This document shows positions 44,527 to 56,900 of a DNA stretch of 64,000 nucleotides, one piece after another. How positions within the stretch are numbered: position 1 is the first letter of the stretch; every line of letters begins with the position of its first letter. The translations under genes were made by a program, and so were the position numbers. The stretch comes from Marvania coccoides (Eukaryota; Chlorophyta; Trebouxiophyceae; Chlorellales; Chlorellaceae), in NCBI GenBank assembly GCA_963854735.1, contig OY978097.1, positions 1,550,001-1,614,000 of the forward strand. The letters run 5' to 3'. A model generated the notes under the pieces. It saw nothing but the letters and a program-made list of their open reading frames with translations. It searched no databases and had not been told where the DNA came from.

Positions 44527-46920
44527 CTAAACCAGCTCAGCCCCGTAGAGCACCAGCGCGCTGGCCTGCCCCACCAGGCAGAATGATGACCAGAACACAG
44601 CGTTGCCCAGCCACCGCACCCCGGTGATGCGCTGCAGCTCGACGGTGCCCATCGCCAGCGGCACCTGGGCCACCATGCCCCAGAACGCGTAGTACGACAT
44701 GATGCCGCCTCCCAAAGCTGTTCGCAGCGGCACCGCCACCACCAGCTCGTGCAGGGCGGCCGACACCAAGAACACGGCAAGCGTGGCCACAATCTTGCTG
44801 CGGGTGGCGTTCATGGCGGGGAAGTAGAGGTGGCGGAGCATCCACTTGTGTACCGGCATGTTCCACAGCCGCCAAAACTCCTCCACGGTGTGCGCGTTCC
44901 ACCACGCCTGGTAGAACTCGCGGTCGCCAAAGCGCAGGGTCTCCGCCAGAAGGTTTAAGAAATGGTGGAACATCGCGTAAAACATCGTCAGCCAGCACAC
45001 CGTGTTGGCGGTGGCCAGTTTCAGGATGATTACCACCACGCGCAGCTGGCACGGACCCTGAAATAAATAAATAAATTAAAAAGAGAGGGTTAGAACAACG
45101 GGCATATCACAAGGTGAAGTTGAGAATGAGCATCGAGCATATATAAAATCAGTATTGAAAGGGTAATATGTAAATATATGCAAGAACAACTCACCCCCTC
45201 CGCCGCCAGCGCGGATCCCTGCACCACGGTGTCCACCATGAAGGTGTTCCACACAAACAGAATGCCCGCCAGACAGGCCACCACCGCCGCAGCGTGCCAG
45301 GCAGCCCAAGCCCAGCGCACGCGCTCGCTGCGCGGGTAGCGCGTCTGGTAGCACAAAGTGGGCAAGCCCACAAAATAGGCCAGGTTGGCGACGGTCAAGT
45401 TGGCGGGATAGTCTGCCAGGGCGGAGCGAACGCTGTCATCCTGTGGCGCACCGCCTCGGCGCATCTGCCATCGCAGCGAGGCGTTGACGTGGCCGAAGCT
45501 CACCAGCTTCAGGGCCACAACCACGGCGCAGGCCACCACCGCCATGCCCGGCACGGGCTGAACGCTGGTGCAGTGGTAGATGATTGCGCTGGGCGCTGCC
45601 AGCACCGCAGCAACGATGGCGAAGTACGCCACGCAGACGTGCATCTCGGTGTGGCGGCAGGCCAGGCGGCCCGCGGCGCGGCACTCGGTGGCCAGCGCGG
45701 CGGCGTACGCCCCCACCAGCAGCGCCAAGCTGGCCAGCAGCGGGGTGGCGGTCCAGGGGACTGCGGCGGAGGCAACGCCGCCTGCCAGGAGCTGGAAGGA
45801 GAAGGAGAACCCGTGGGTGGCCACGACATCCAGCACGCATGCCACCAGGCAGGTGGCCAGCAGCAGGATGGCCAGAACGGCTGGGCCAAAGTGGGTGTCG
45901 GGGAAGCGGACAGCAGCGACGCCTGGTGAAGGGTGTGCACTGGCGAGCAGGTGGCCCTCTTTTTCTTCTTGGCGGCGGCGGCGGCGTGGGCGAGCATCGC
46001 GGGGGGGAGCTCGCGCTCAGCAGTGGTGGATGCCCCGACGCTGACGCTGACGCTGGCGGTGGCGGTGGCGGTCTCCTCGAAGGTGGGGGTGATGGGCCCA
46101 GCCGGGGTGCTGTTGCCAGAGGCAGAGGCAGAGGGCGCACCAGGCACGGGGGCGGAGGCGCCGGTCTTCTTCTCGGCGACCCTGGTCTTCACGGGGGAGA
46201 GGGGGCGGGATGCTGCCGGAGCAACAGCGGCGGCGGGCGCGGGCTCCGGGAGAGAGGTGGAAGAAGAAGAAGGGGGAGCGGGCGCGGAGGTGGTGGCGGT
46301 GGGGGGGGCCTCCACAGAGGGCGCGGGGACGGGGGTGGCGTTGCCGGCGGTGTTGGTTCCCTTTTTCATTCCAGCCAAGACAAAGGAAGACAAACGAGAG
46401 GCACTCATGATGGAGACGTCGATGGAGGCGTCGATGACTCCAGGCGCAGGCGCCGGGGCAGCAGCCTGGGGCTCAGCAGCAGCGACGGAAGAAGCCGCTT
46501 CGGGCTGGGAGGGCGTCTCAGCAGGGGAGGAGGGGCTGCCCCTGCGCAACAGGCGGGACGTGCGAGCCACGAGGCCCAGCGGCCTGGCGGCCTTCTTGGC
46601 GGCCTGGCCCTCAGCGAGCGCCGCCGCTTTGGCAGCCTTTGCCGCCTTTTTTGCCTCCTTCTGGGCCGCCTTGGCGGCCTCCTTCTTGGCACGCTTCGCG
46701 GCCTGGGCGGGGGTGGTCACATTCACCTCAGGCTGCTTGTCAGCGAACGCATGGTGGGCCACGAAGGCCAGCTTCACCAAGGCCAGCAGCGTGGCCTTGG
46801 CGGGCGTGGAAGCGCGGCCAGTCGCCTCGGTGGTGCGCTGGCCGCGGGGGGTCGCGGCATCAGGGGTAGTGACGGTATGCACAGATGCGCCGGAAGCGGG
46901 GGCCAGACCTGCAAAAAAAG
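44527..46920 (-). CDS. DGAT1: Diacylglycerol O-acyltransferase 1 (DGAT1, MBOAT family); 5' part unresolved
   Basis: The last exon is 45057-44527; the previous one ends at 45195 and covers the core up to about 45930. Conserved blocks: FYQAWWNAHTVEEFWRLWNMPVHKWM and the active-site His in SAALHELVVAVPLR, with about eight hydrophobic segments. DGAT1 makes triacylglycerol from diacylglycerol and acyl-CoA in the ER. The core frame can be read from about HPSPGVAAVRFPDTHFGP. Upstream an Ala/Lys/Pro/Ser-rich frame of about 310 residues (46910-45930) is open in a different phase. The two cannot be joined by any splice pair I accept, so an intron I missed, a frameshift or an assembly error lies at about 45930-46020. 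The start codon was not located; a TATATATA box is at about 47009-47017. Confidence 0.8.
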
Positions 46921-47007
46921 AGGCGTGCAGGGATTGATCTCAGACCTCATTGCGAAAGTTCGCACCCAGGAGGAGCGCGGAAAGACGCCTCCACTGGTAT
47001 CCACACG

Positions 47008-47018
47008 CTATATATAGT
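47008..47018 (-). promoter_or_regulatory. Possible TATA box upstream of DGAT1
   Basis: The sequence CTATATATAG lies about 90 bp upstream of the first DGAT1 exon I can read on the minus strand. It is symmetric, so the direction is not certain. Confidence 0.35.
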
Positions 47019-49152
47019 GTGAACAACACGAATCGAGGTGACAGCGGTCGTGAACATGCAGAAAAGGCCAAAAAGGGGAAGGCATGGGAAAAAAGCATGG
47101 AAGGCTGTGGCGTGGGAACGGCACCTCGCGGGCGTCCCCAGCCCCAGCCAGCACATGTCCAAATAATGTTCAACAAGAACTAGGGCTCAGAAAGCGAGGA
47201 GGAAGCGTCAAGAAGGGCACAGAGGAGCTTGCCACGAGGCACCCCCTACAAATCAAGGCGGACTGTCGACACCCGCTTTGAGGGTCCCAAAGTGTTGAAA
47301 GTTGGATAGAAACGCGATTTGGGACCAAAGATTGAACATTCAGCCGCTCCAAAATGGAGAAGCGACAAACGGCTCGAAACAAATGGGACATCACACACAT
47401 GTGCCAGCCTGGTACGAAATTTTCAGAGAGTTGAGGTATGCAACCCTCACACAACGTTTGCAGAAGCTCACCATGCTTGTTGGCCGGGCGGGGAGGCCGC
47501 TCAGGCCCGTCGGCCTCGCGCGTGCGCGTTCTGAGGCACACAAACTTCATTATATTTGTTTTGATGTTGAACGCACAACTTGCTTGATTTTCACTAAATT
47601 TAAAATTTTAAAATGTGCCCCAAACAAAGGAATTCAAATTGATACGCAAATTATTTGCGGATGGAAAGCTGGAAAATTTCAATTTCAAATTCAAATGTGG
47701 TCCAAAGCCGAGCCTGTATTAAGTAAACACCGCATATTTCGATAAATAATAGCCATACCCAGGTCAGGAAGGCGCTGCCTTGGCTGCCATCCATGTCTCC
47801 GCCCAATCCACCTTGGAGGTCAGGCAGCACAGCCAAGCCTCTGTGACGGGTGCAGGCCTGCAACACACCCTGACACCCACAACAACCCAACCATGCGCCA
47901 ACAGGTAGGAGCAGAATGCCGGGCGGGGCCTCCCGCAGCGCCCCTGTCAGCCCGGCATGCTCCTGCGGTGCAGGGCCTCTCCCGCGCCAGCCAGCCCCTC
48001 CAGCGCCGCCTCTTGGGACGCCCGACAGACCACCACCCGCAGGATGCCCACACACACACACGCAGCGATGGGGGACCGAGGAAGGGGAGCTGGCTGCAGC
48101 GGCGGGGCTGCGCTGCAATACGTGTCTCCTCCTCTTTCAGCGTCAATGCTTTGATACATCTCTAGGGGGTCAGTCGCACAGGCGTCCATGCGTCTCTGAC
48201 ACCTCGAACCTGCAGGTCCCTCTCCATGCAGACCCCCCGCAGGTTGCTTGCAATGGCACGACGGCAGCGGCAGTGTGGAGAACAAATTCTTTAGATTGCT
48301 CCGCTTGCTGCTGCTTTGCCGACACTGCTGCCATGCACCAGACCTCGATCGCAGCTGCAGCTACGGCCTGCACACAAAATAGCAGCCAGCAGCAACTGTG
48401 GGCAAGAGTTGCAGTAAAGAAATGGATAGCCCACTTTTATGCGGTGGGCTAACGAGTACTCACCAAGACACAGCGGGTGGGAGCTGATGGTTGCCGTGCC
48501 TGCAATCCATGCCCTCACGCCCCCCATTTGAGGAGATTTGGCAGCAGCGTGCACGCTGAGTTTGCCCCCAAAACACTATGTTCTGCTGGGTGCTGCAGAG
48601 GGAGGCGGGTGAGACGATATTTTGCGTTCCCCAAGTGAAGAGGACGGGGTAGCGGTATGCAAGATGGCACAGCGCATCTTAGAGAGGCGATATGGTGCCT
48701 GTTGCGGAACATGCCTGCGTACTCCTTTGAGGGAGCGGCTGTCCAGCGCCATGACCGGCGACGTTCCCTCAGCCATCGGGCCCCTCTCTTAAGAAGAGGA
48801 GAATGAAACTCGAAAAGAAAAAACATCTAAAATGCAATTTACCAAGTTTTGCAAGTTTTGAAGCCTAATTCAAACATTTTTAAAGATTTTTTACGCTGCT
48901 GCCGTTGCTGTTGATGACCACACCACCGAATCATCGCCTTTGCTTGATCTGCAAGTTCCCCTGCCTGCTGCTTGACGCGTGGCAGGATGTACGTTGCATG
49001 CTTTGCTGTTCATGCAAAAAAAAATATGCAGTGCATGGCAATTATATTCAAAGGAAAAATGTGCAGCAAAGAAAGGGGAACAAAGAGCATCTCAAATTCA
49101 AAAGTGCTGGGCCCTGCCGAACAATGCATTTATTAATCATTTCATAATTTAA
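47019..49152. other. 2.1-kb region without a recognisable gene
   Basis: Located between DGAT1 and the HAD gene, which are divergent. Several open stretches of 60-180 codons exist on both strands around 47,650-48,850, but none shows a known family, a consistent splice pattern or the codon bias of the neighbours. A 9-bp perfect inverted repeat (47283-47291 with 47318-47326) is present. It could be decayed DNA or house a noncoding transcript. Confidence 0.4.
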
Positions 49153-50253
49153 ATGTTTCCGGGGGGCTGCACCCGTCTCTTCTCGGGCAAAGTGAAGCAC
49201 CAGCATTATTTGATCACAAAATCTTTCACCAAATTTTGCCGTCAATCACTCCGTGCGCGCGCCTCAGCGTCCCACATTTCTACTGCAATGCCCGTTTCTA
49301 CGCTGATCAGCCTGGATGTCGACGGTACATTGATACATTCGGTGGGGCTTGAGGCGAACAAGCTGCACAAAGAGGCCTTCTCAGCCGCATTCCGCGAGGT
49401 GTTTGACCTTGACACCAACATCGACGTCGTCCCTCACCACGGCTCCACAGACCCTCTCATCCTCGTTAAAGTGCTTGTCCACCATGGCGTCGCCCACGAT
49501 GAAGCCATGGCGCGCCTGCCAGAGATGCAGCAGGCGATGGTCGGCTACTTTTTGAAGCACAGGGAGCGGGCGGCCACGGGCCTGGAGGTGCTTCCTGGAG
49601 TGGTGGAGCTGCTGACGGTGCTTGCTGCCAGAGACGACGTTGCGGTGTGCCTGGTGACCGGCAACCTGCAGCCCATTGGGTGGTCGAAGATGGAGGCGCT
49701 GGGGATAAAGGACCTGTTCACCGCCCCCCATTTTGGCGGCTTCGGAAGCGACTTCTGTTCAGGTGGAGTTATATTAAGCGCTTTAACTAGATATGAATAA
49801 GACAGGGTTATATGATACCAGTTAATAATATTACTCCGTTGTTTGTTATCAGGCAACACTGAGGGCATGGGATGGCGGGATCGGGCGCAGCTGGTTCGGA
49901 TTGCGGCGCAGCGCTGCACAGACAAATTTGGCGTTGAGCCCAGTCGGAGAATTCACATTGGAGACGCGCCTATGGATGTGCAAGCGGCGCATGAGGCAGG
50001 GGCCCACCCTATCGGCGTGACCACTGGCATCTACACAAGAGAACAGGTGAGAACATAATTTATTGCAATGAAACAAAATTACGTTGCCTAGCCCATTCTA
50101 CTTTAATTTTCGCTTTAAATGCTTAATTTTTGTGCCTGATGATCGTGTGCATGTTTATTGCGATCGCAGTTGGAGTCGGCGTGCCCCACAGCCACGCTAC
50201 TGGAGAGCTTGGAGGACATTGAGCGGGTTATGCAAGTGTGTCAGCTGAGCTAG
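49153..50253 (+). CDS. HAD-superfamily phosphatase (phosphoglycolate phosphatase-like)
   Basis: Exons 49153-49762, 49853-50046 and 50170-50253. From the ATG at 49153 the product has 295 residues with an Arg/Lys/Ser-rich lead that may be an organelle signal; from the ATG at 49288 it has 250. HAD motif I is SLDVDGTL (both Asp present), motif II CLVTGN, and motif IV HIGDAPMDVQAAHEAG. The cap (residues after motif I) is helical. Substrate is not predictable; phosphoglycolate phosphatases and nucleotidases share this layout. All catalytic motifs are intact and the phases agree. Confidence 0.88.
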
Positions 50254-50518
50254 TTTTAACGATGAGTAATGAACATCCTCAGAGTGTTTCCAGCAGCAGA
50301 ATGGACGGATTTATATCACGGCAACGAAATGGGAACAGTATTCTAGTAATAGCCCGTGAAAAAAGAAGAAAAAGCCCTGCCCTCAGCTGTCCCTCCAATA
50401 ACTCAAATTCCTCAGCAGGGTGGGGCGGCGGCCGCTTGTGCGCTCTACGCTCGTGCGTTAAAATCCTTTATTAAATTTACTATATTAAATTCCAAGATAC
50501 ATCGGAGAGGAACACAAG

Positions 50519-51746
50519 ATGTCACAGGACTGTAGGCAAGGGATCGATGATTGAAATATTTTTTGCGAGCCAGAGAGTGAAAACCAAAAGCTTGAGCGCA
50601 TGTTAGACGCTCACTCAACTCAACAACACCCAAATTTTGCGTGCAGGTTTTACGAACAGCGGTTTCCGGAGGTGGATGATGTGGTGATGGTGCAAGTGCG
50701 GTCTATAGCCGAGATGGGAGCGTACGTTTCGCTGCTGGAGTTCGGTGGGATCGAGGGAATGATCTTGTTGTCGGAGCTGTCCCGGCGGCGCATTCGTTCG
50801 GTGCAGAAGCTCATCAAGGTCGGGCGCCAAGAGCCAGTCATGGTGCTGCGTGTGGACAAAGAGAAGGGCTACATTGACTTATCCAAGCGCAGGGTGTCCC
50901 CCGAAGACCTGGCGGTAAGCACAATGCCCTCTTGCTATTATTATATTAAAGAAACAAGTATTTTCCGTCACCGCCACTGCTCCCTTTGTTTTGACACTAA
51001 ATACATGCGTATGAACCGCTGCAACGCTGCTGCAGAAATGCGAGGAGCGGTTCGCCAAGTCCAAGCTGGTGCACTCCATCATGCGGCACGTGGCAGAGAC
51101 CACCGGGATGCAGCTGGAGGCGCTGTATGAGCAGATCGGGTGGCCGCTGTACAAACTGTACGGCCACGCGCACGACGCGTTCAGGCAGATGATCACCGAA
51201 GAGGAGGCAGACGCGGTGTTTGCGCGTCTGAAAGAGGAGGCGAACGGCGGCAAGGACATCCCAGCGCTGACCGAGGAGGTGAAGGACGGCATCCTGAAGA
51301 ACGTGCGGCGACGCCTCACCCCGCAGCCCATTAAGATCCGCGCCGACGTGGAGATGACGTGCTTCAGTTACGATGGCGTAGAGCACATCAAGACCGCGAT
51401 GCGGGCTGCCCAGGGGTGCTCCACGCCTGAGAACGAGGTGAAGATGAAGCTGGTGGCGCCCCCACTGTACGTGCTGACCACGCAGACGCTGGACAAGGCG
51501 GCGGGCATTGCGGTGCTGACCGCGGCCGTGGAGGCGTGCAAGAGCAGCATCGACGGCAACAAGGGCAGCATGCGGGTGAAGGAGGCGGCGCGGGCTGTGA
51601 GCGAGCGTGAGGAGCGGGCGCTCATGGAGGAGCTGCAGGCGGCGGAGGCGGCCAACCGGGAGGTGGCTGGCGACTCTGGCAGCGATGACGACTACGAGGA
51701 GGGAATGAACGTTGACGTTGACGCGGCGCCGGCATTGGCAATGTGA
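50519..51746 (+). CDS. EIF2A: Translation initiation factor eIF2 alpha subunit
   Basis: Exons 50519-50535, 50647-50914 and 51036-51746 encode 331 residues. The first exon has only five and two-thirds codons (MSQDC plus AG) and ends at a GC donor (TAG/GCAAGG). Splicing gives [17 protein letters not shown], the expected eIF2-alpha beginning. An S1 domain carries the regulatory serine context [12 protein letters not shown] (Ser51 equivalent). The helical domain and the alpha/beta C-terminal domain follow ([15 protein letters not shown]), then an acidic tail. It forms the ternary complex with Met-tRNAi and GTP; the conserved site suggests control by GCN2-type kinases. Confidence 0.95.
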
Positions 51747-52021
51747 TTTCAATTTTGTGCTTAGTTTTCCTTCTTTGGTTTTGATGATACACGCGAGAGA
51801 TGTAAAAGAATGAGATGGGTATGAGAGAGAAGGTGTGCGGCGCTCTCAACAGACGCATGTGCAGCTCCAGAAGAAACAGCTGGGCAACAATTCTGGTCTC
51901 CCTGGATCTATCGACACTCCTTTTGGATTTGGAGTTTAATCCCTCCTGAAAAAAGGCACCCGTAGGCCACGCAAATTTTATTTTTCTTCTCTAGTTCGCG
52001 TAAATTAAAACGATACTCAGG

Positions 52022-52812
52022 ATGCAGGCCACCATGTGCAAGACCAACGCGGCGTTTGCCCCCGCTGGTGAGCAAATCTTCTTTAATGTGTTTGGGAGTC
52101 GGGTGTTTCGCACTTGTGGGGACCCGCTTGCAATTTGTGGCACTGATCTCACCATTACTTCCTTTTTATGCAGCCGCCCGCGCTCCCCGCGCTGCCAGTG
52201 AGTCTATGAAGTATCGATCTTTTGGCTCGCTCGCCTCAGCTTGCCCCCATTTTTTCGTACCCGCCCGGCAACGCCGCACTATAAGCTGATGCTACCCCGC
52301 TTGATAATTAGCCAGCAGAACACGTTGCGCAGGCTTGAGAGGGGGGCAATCTGGCGCCGACACTGTGGACTAACTGGTTTTCCCCTAACCCTTTTCTCTT
52401 TTCGCAGGCCGCATGGTTGTGCGCGCCCAGGCCAACACCAGCATGTTCGCCAAGGCTGCCGCTGCCGGTGTATCCGTGCCCGCCCTGCTTGCCGCCCACC
52501 CCGCCTTTGCGCTGGTTGACGAGCGCCTGGCCACTGAGGGAACCGGCAAGATCTTCGGCATCAACGACGGTGCCATCTTCTGGAACATGCTGGTGCGTTG
52601 CTGATGTCTCGCGTTGATTAAATATGGTTCAATAAGAAATGTTCAAACGTTTGTTGTCTGTCCCCTCTGCCTGGGGTTTTCACATATTTGTCTAAAACCA
52701 ACCTCTTTTTCCCTTTTTTCAGTTCATGTTCGGCACCATCTGGGCTGTGTACTATGTCAGCCAGCGGGACCTCGGAGGTGACGATGGAGATGAGTCCGGC
52801 CTCTCATTGTGA
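52022..52812 (+). CDS. PSBW: Photosystem II reaction centre protein PsbW, chloroplast precursor
   Basis: Exons 52022-52067, 52194-52217, 52408-52592 and 52723-52812 encode 114 residues. A chloroplast transit peptide (Ala/Arg/Ser-rich) is followed by a second, thylakoid-directing hydrophobic segment ending in AHPAFA, after which the mature protein starts LVDERLATEGTG. The mature part has FGINDGAIFWNML, one membrane span (FMFGTIWAVYYV) and the acidic ESGLSL end. PsbW stabilises PSII dimers and supercomplexes. It is nuclear-encoded only in the green lineage, which helps to place the organism. Exon 2 is 24 nt. Confidence 0.93.
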
Positions 52813-53931
52813 TCGGATTTTTTGTTTGATAGCTTCCTTTCTTGGTGGCATATAAAAACCAAAAATGAAGACGCAGCTGCCGGATGTCGTTTTTGAAGCT
52901 TGCAGAGAAGAATTATCATCATAACACGCTTTGTAGTACATAACCCTCATACTTAGTTATACACACAGTGAAAGGAAGCAGAAGGGGCTGGAGGATGAAA
53001 GGGGCTGTGGGTAACTTGAAAAGTTACAGCCGCTGCGTGGCGCTTACTCAGTAGCGCCGGCAAACTGCGCTTACTTCCTCACGCATTTCCGAAACACCGA
53101 ATCGCTGCAGTGGGAGCTGAAGGGGGTGCTCCTCTCGCTGGGCTGTGGGATCTTCTGTGGGAACGGCCCCACAGTACACCGAGCAGTTCCCACAGCCAGG
53201 GGGATTCAGCTCCGGGTTCACACCACCTCATTCAGGAGTCTGCCCCTCAGGATCGGGTTTCGTGAATAGCCCATATTTAACAACAGCAAGAGTTACAAGT
53301 GGTGGAGACATTGGACATTGTGTTGAGAAGAAAAAACAAGTTCACGTCACAACAACGCGGAAGGAATGAATTTCAATCACACTTGAAAAGAGGAAAAAGA
53401 CAAGGGAAGGGAATCGCAGGAAATTTCTATTCTAACAGAGAGGCTCATCTCAACACGAGAGGCGAAGGGAAAGACACAAAACGGCACACACAGACACCAT
53501 AAGTGGGACAGCAGACGCGGCAACAACAAGAAAAAGATACAAACAACCGCGCTGAGCCCACACAGGGGGTGGTTAAAATATAAAAGACGGAGAACACGAT
53601 ATTGGTATTGTATATTAGGTACACGCACACAGAACGCACTAGAGAGTGCAAGAATGGGCAGCACAGCAATGAGGTGTACAGGTGCTGGCTCGCCTACGAG
53701 AAAAGTTGATTAGTAGATACATGAACTATCGCATGTAGGGAATAAAGAAAGAAGAAAGTTAGAAGAAGAAAGTCGGGGTGTTATGGGACGATAAAGGGAA
53801 AGTGTCGTTGAATTTTATAGTATGTTCATTCATTATTATTATTTGCATCGCAAAGACAAAAACGTTGGTTAGAAGCTATATTTCTGCGGATACATTTTAG
53901 TTCAAAAAAGAAGAAAAGCAGCAGAGCTGTT
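52813..53931. other. 1.1-kb convergent region PsbW / ClpD with a long foldback
   Basis: No gene found. It contains the nested inverted repeat at 53113-53213 and, from about 53340 to 53800, an A/G-rich stretch on the plus strand (C/T-rich on the ClpD side). Confidence 0.45.
53113..53213. repeat. Nested foldback, about 100 nt
   Basis: Three nested perfect arm pairs: 53113-53121 with 53205-53213 (GGAGCTGAA/TTCAGCTCC), 53141-53150 with 53188-53197 (GGCTGTGGGA/TCCCACAGCC) and 53155-53161 with 53168-53174 (CTGTGGG/CCCACAG). The result is one long imperfect hairpin. Confidence 0.75.
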
Positions 53932-56900
53932 CTACCACGCCTGGGCCCATTCGACCTCAACCACGCCCCCAGATTGAGCAGCTGCCGTCTCCGCCTCCTC
54001 CACCGTGGCAGCCCCCACAACCGCCGGCATGGACGCCCCCTCCCGGCGCACCAGCACCGCGATCTCTCCGGGTTTCACAGCGCCGGTCAGAATGGCGTCA
54101 GAGAGGGGATCGTCGACCAAACGGGTCACCGCACGCCGCAGCTCCCTGGCGCCCATGTCCTCGGAGTAGCCCTCCTCCATGACCAGTTCCAACACCGCGG
54201 GGGTCACCCGCAGCGCGATGCCGCGCTGCGCCGCTCGCTCCGCGGTTTTCGCGAGCTCCAGGTTGGCGATGGCGGCCACGTCCTCGGTGCCCAGCCGCCT
54301 GAACACTACCACCTCGTCCAGCCGGTTCAGCAGCTCGGGGCGGAAGTAGGCCTTGAGCTCCTCCATCACCAGCGAGCGCAGGCGGGAGTGGCGCGCTGCG
54401 GAGGGGTCTTCGGCCCCCGGCAGCTCAAACCCGATGCCGCCGGCGCCCTTCTGGATGACGGAGCTGCCGACGTTGGTGGTGAGCACGATGAGGGTGTTCT
54501 TGAAGGACACGGTGCGCCCCTGGGAGTCGGTGAGGCGGCCCTCCTCCAGCACTTGCAGCAGGACGTTGAAAACGTCGGGGTGGGCCTTTTCGATCTCGTC
54601 GAAGAGGACCAGGCTGAAGGGGCGGCGGCGCACGGTCTCGGTGAGCTTGCCGCCCTCGCCGTAGCCCACGTACCCGGGGGGAGCCCCGATGAGCTTGGCG
54701 ACGGAGTGGCGCTCCTGAAATAAAGAAAGGGTAAAGGGAGGAATTAAGTATTAAGTATAGTCGGTATTAAATATATTTTTTAAAGGGTTTAAGTTTATAC
54801 CCATTAGAACGAACACGCAGAAGAAGTACCCAGGCAATGGGTTGTTATTTTGTTGTGTCGCACCATGTACTCGCTCATGTCCAGACGGATCATGGGGGCA
54901 GCGGCGGTGGCGCCAAAGTGCGCCTCAGCCAGCGCCTTGCTCAGCTCCGTCTTGCCCACCCCGGTGGGCCCGCTGAACATGACGGCAGCAATGGGGCGGT
55001 TGGGCGCCTTCAGCCCGGAGGCTGCGCGCGCCACGGCTTTGGCGGTGGCATCCACCGCCTCCCTCTGCCCAATCACCCGCCCAGCCAGCGTCTCGCCCAG
55101 CCCCAGCAGCTTCTCCCGGTCATCTTCGCACATCTGCTCCACGGGGACCCCCGTCCAGGCGGCCACCACGGCTTCGATGTGTTCCACGCCCACAATGGGG
55201 ACGACAGAGGCGCTCTCGGGTGTGCCCGCCAGCTTGCTCTTGAGCTCCAGCTCGCGGGTGCGCAGCAGCGTGGCCTCCTCGTACAGGTCGTCTTTGGCCG
55301 CCTCCTCCTTGGTGTCCTGCGTATTAGGCGAGCAGAAGGGGGGGGGGGATGAGAACAAAGCTTTTAATTCCTATCAAAGGAAAACGCCAGCCCAGCTGAA
55401 AATGGCGACACCTCCAAAGGCTTAAAATAAAGGCCGCCCGGGAAAGCTGCATAAATAAATTATGACTCACGATCACTTGCGACAGCTCAAAGTAGGCAGC
55501 GGCCGCCGCTTCCGTGGCATCAGCGCCAGCGTCCTTCAGCGCGTTGTACGAGGCGATGCGCACGCGGGAGCCCGCCTCGTCAATGAGGTCGATGGCCTTG
55601 TCCGGGAGCTGCCGGTCGGCGATGTAGCGCGAAGACAGCCGCACTGCTGCCGCCAGAGCATCCGACGAGTATACGCAGCGGTGATGGCGCTCGTACCGGG
55701 TCACCAGGCCCTCCAGGATGGCCAGTGCGTCGTCCTCCGTCGGCTCGTCCACAATCACGGGCTGGAAGCGACGCTCCAGTGCTGCATCCTTCTCAATGTA
55801 CTTTCGATGCTCATCAAGGGTGGTTGCGCCGATGCACTGCAGCTCGCCGCGGGCCAGCGCGGGCTTCAGCATGTTGGAAATGTCCAGTCCGCCACCGCTG
55901 CCCCGCCCCACCGACCCTGCGCCCACCAGAGTGTGCACCTCGTCGATGACGAGGATGACGTTGCCGTTGGCTTTGCACTCTGCCAGGATCTTGGTTACGC
56001 GGGACTCCAGCTCGCCACGCTCCTTGGCACCGGCAATGAGGAGGCCCACGTCCAGCGACATGACGCGCTTGTTTAGCAGGAACTCGGGCAGGGCGGCGCC
56101 GTTGGGGAGGGAGCGCTGGATGATGGCGTGCGCCAGACCCTCTGCGATGGCGGTCTTGCCCACGCCGGGCTCGCCCAGCAGAATGGGATTGTTCTTGGTG
56201 CGGCGGGCCTACAAATAACGAGTTTTTAAAGAAGAAAAGGGTAGTAAATTTTACTGGAAAAAAAAACCCTGGCGATATCGATTCTATTCTCGAATTAAAT
56301 TGAACTTGCCAGGATCTGGGCCACGCGGGCAACCTCCTTGGTGCGCCCGATCACGGGGTCGATGCGGTTGGCCATGGCTTCGGCGCACAAGTCGCGGCAG
56401 AACTCGTCCAGGGCTTTGGGGGCAGAGGAGCCGCCCTGCGAGGAAGAAGTGGACGCTGATGCCGACGCGGCAGAGGCAGTGCCAATGCGACGCCTGTTGC
56501 CCTCGCCCATGGCGTCGCCGCGCAGCCGGCGCAGCGCCTCCATGCGCAGCTTCTCGCCGTCCATGCCGAGCTCCTTGCGCAGGGTGGCCACCTCGTCGTC
56601 TCCCCAAGCGATGTTGATGATGGCGAGGGCGACGTGCTCGGGGGCGATGAACGACATCGACATGCGGCGGGACTCTTGCAGCGCGGCCTCGAAGAGGTGC
56701 TTGCCGGCACGGGAGAAGGGCAGGTCGCGCGGGGCGTCGCGTTTGGGTCGGCCAAACTTTCCAGAGTCGGAGGAGCGGTGGATGCTGTCGACCACGTGGC
56801 GGGCGGAGTCAGCCTACAGAGTGGCACAAAAAGCAGGGACAATTATTTATTTACGGGGTTTTCGTCGTGCTTTGTGAGGGGGAACATGAAGTTGGCTCTC

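Noticed and set aside
45584..47017. 477-codon open frame on the plus strand opposite DGAT1
   Set aside because: Gly/Arg-rich complement of the Ala/Pro-rich DGAT1 extension; no start context, domain or splice logic.
47651..48554. Several overlapping open frames between DGAT1 and the HAD gene
   Set aside because: No known family, mutually overlapping frames, low-complexity Pro/Gly/Cys composition; I cannot support any as a gene.
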